Below, in pieces: positions 5,446-5,939 of a stretch of DNA of 5,939 bases. The stretch is taken from positions 1 to 5,939 of the forward strand of contig JAEXJU010000306.1 in assembly GCA_023448955.1 (NCBI GenBank), in the 5' to 3' direction. How positions within the stretch are numbered: position 1 is the stretch's first letter; each line of letters begins with the position of its first letter. A program made the position numbers and the translations under genes. A model generated the notes under the pieces. That model saw nothing but the letters and a program-made list of their open reading frames with translations. It did not search any database and had not been told where the DNA came from. Origin of the DNA: Bacteroidota bacterium. GTDB lineage: Bacteria > Bacteroidota > Bacteroidia > Flavobacteriales > Weeksellaceae.

Positions 5446-5476
5446 GATTGAGGCTGGTTTTAAATTTCTAAATTTG
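5443..5476 (+). promoter_or_regulatory. Bacteroidetes-type promoter of rsgA
   Basis: TAAATTTG (5469-5476) matches the -7 consensus exactly. A -33 box is available as TTTG 5443-5446 (22-nt spacer) or TTG 5448-5450 (18-nt spacer). The start site would be near 5482-5487, giving a leader of about 12-15 nt before the TTG at 5498. The -33 box touches the preceding terminator U-run. Confidence 0.55.
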
Positions 5477-5497
5477 TCCAATACAAAATTCTATTGT

Positions 5498-5939
5498 TTG
5501 AAAGGAATCATCATCAAATCTACCGGAAGCTGGTATCAGGTTTTGGAATCGGAAGATAAAACTATTTATGAAGCCAGAATCCGAGGAAAATTCAAATTGA
5601 TTAAAACACGTCTTACCAATCCATTGGCAGTTGGAGACGAGGTTGAATTCTCTCTTGAGCAGGATGATGTCGCCTGGATCACAAAAATTTTCCCGAGAAA
5701 AAATTATCTCATCCGGAAATCAGTTAATCTTTCAAAAGAAGCACATATTATTGCTTCCAATATCGATATTGCTTGTTTCATTTATACTTTGAAATTCCCT
5801 GAAACTTCACTAGGATTTCTGGATCGTTTTCTGGCTTGTTGCGAAGCTTATAACATCTCAGCTCTGGTTCTTTTTAACAAAATGGATGTTTTATCAGATG
5901 AGGAAAAAGAAATCGTCCAAAACATCGAAGCTTTATATC
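5498..5939 (+). CDS. rsgA: Ribosome small-subunit-dependent GTPase A, 5' part, TTG start
   Basis: RsgA is a circularly permuted GTPase that checks and matures the 30S ribosomal subunit. The first 147 residues are present and the rest is beyond the window. Residues 1-65 form the OB-fold domain (KGIIIKSTGSWYQVLE, then RGKFK, then NPLAVGDEVEF). The GTPase part follows with ASNIDIACFIYTLKFP (86-101), DRFLACCEAYNI, and the G4 motif NKMD at 127-130, which precedes G1 in this permuted family. There is no ATG near the domain start. TTG 5498 is chosen because it sits right before the conserved KGIIIKSTG and just after a promoter; the frame is open further upstream only into the terminator hairpin. The sequence is well conserved and shows no damage. 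Confidence 0.93.
   Translation, partial: MKGIIIKSTGSWYQVLESEDKTIYEARIRGKFKLIKTRLTNPLAVGDEVEFSLEQDDVAWITKIFPRKNYLIRKSVNLSKEAHIIASNIDIACFIYTLKFPETSLGFLDRFLACCEAYNISALVLFNKMDVLSDEEKEIVQNIEALY

Overview
The window looks like a chromosomal segment of a Flavobacteriia bacterium, probably Chryseobacterium or a close relative. The signs are a low-GC sequence, promoters of the Bacteroidetes type (TAnnTTTG), few Shine-Dalgarno sites, a secreted protein with the AQVGINTSSPTATLDINGN signature, a membrane-anchored TPR/AraC regulator, and a DAHP synthase with a C-terminal chorismate mutase. No phage, transposase, tRNA, rRNA or CRISPR was seen.

Layout. (1) 1-683 (+): the 3' part of dnaX (DNA polymerase III tau/gamma). 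Its reading frame changes by -1 at a run of 11 A. (2) 631-2415 (-): a regulator with a signal peptide, periplasmic TPRs, one membrane helix and a cytoplasmic AraC HTH. It overlaps the end of dnaX tail to tail by 53 bp. (3) 2416-2663: a divergent intergenic region with three TGATAAT motifs, an imperfect palindrome and a likely promoter. (4) 2664-3704 (+): a 71-aa lipoprotein and a 236-aa secreted protein with a C1q/TNF-like domain, ended by two abutting hairpin terminators (3722-3780). (5) 3824-4102 (+): a candidate attenuation leader with a -7 element, a 42-codon peptide packed with Phe, Tyr and Trp codons, and a hairpin plus U-run. (6) 4189-5268 (+): DAHP synthase/chorismate mutase. (7) 5269-5497: a structured palindromic repeat-like element, a strong terminator and a promoter. 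(8) 5498-5939 (+): the 5' part of rsgA, starting at TTG.

How the parts may work together. The leader plus DAHP synthase/chorismate mutase reads as an aromatic amino acid control unit: low charged tRNA-Phe, -Tyr or -Trp would stall the leader ribosome and allow transcription into the first enzyme of the pathway. The regulator, lipoprotein and C1q-like protein form a divergent cell-envelope locus, in which the periplasmic TPR domain may sense an exported peptide or envelope signal and control its neighbours. That link is inference. dnaX and rsgA are housekeeping genes cut by the window edges.

The strongest points for follow-up are the aromatic leader peptide and the dnaX slippage site. The repeat-like element and the TPR-regulator/lipoprotein pair come next.
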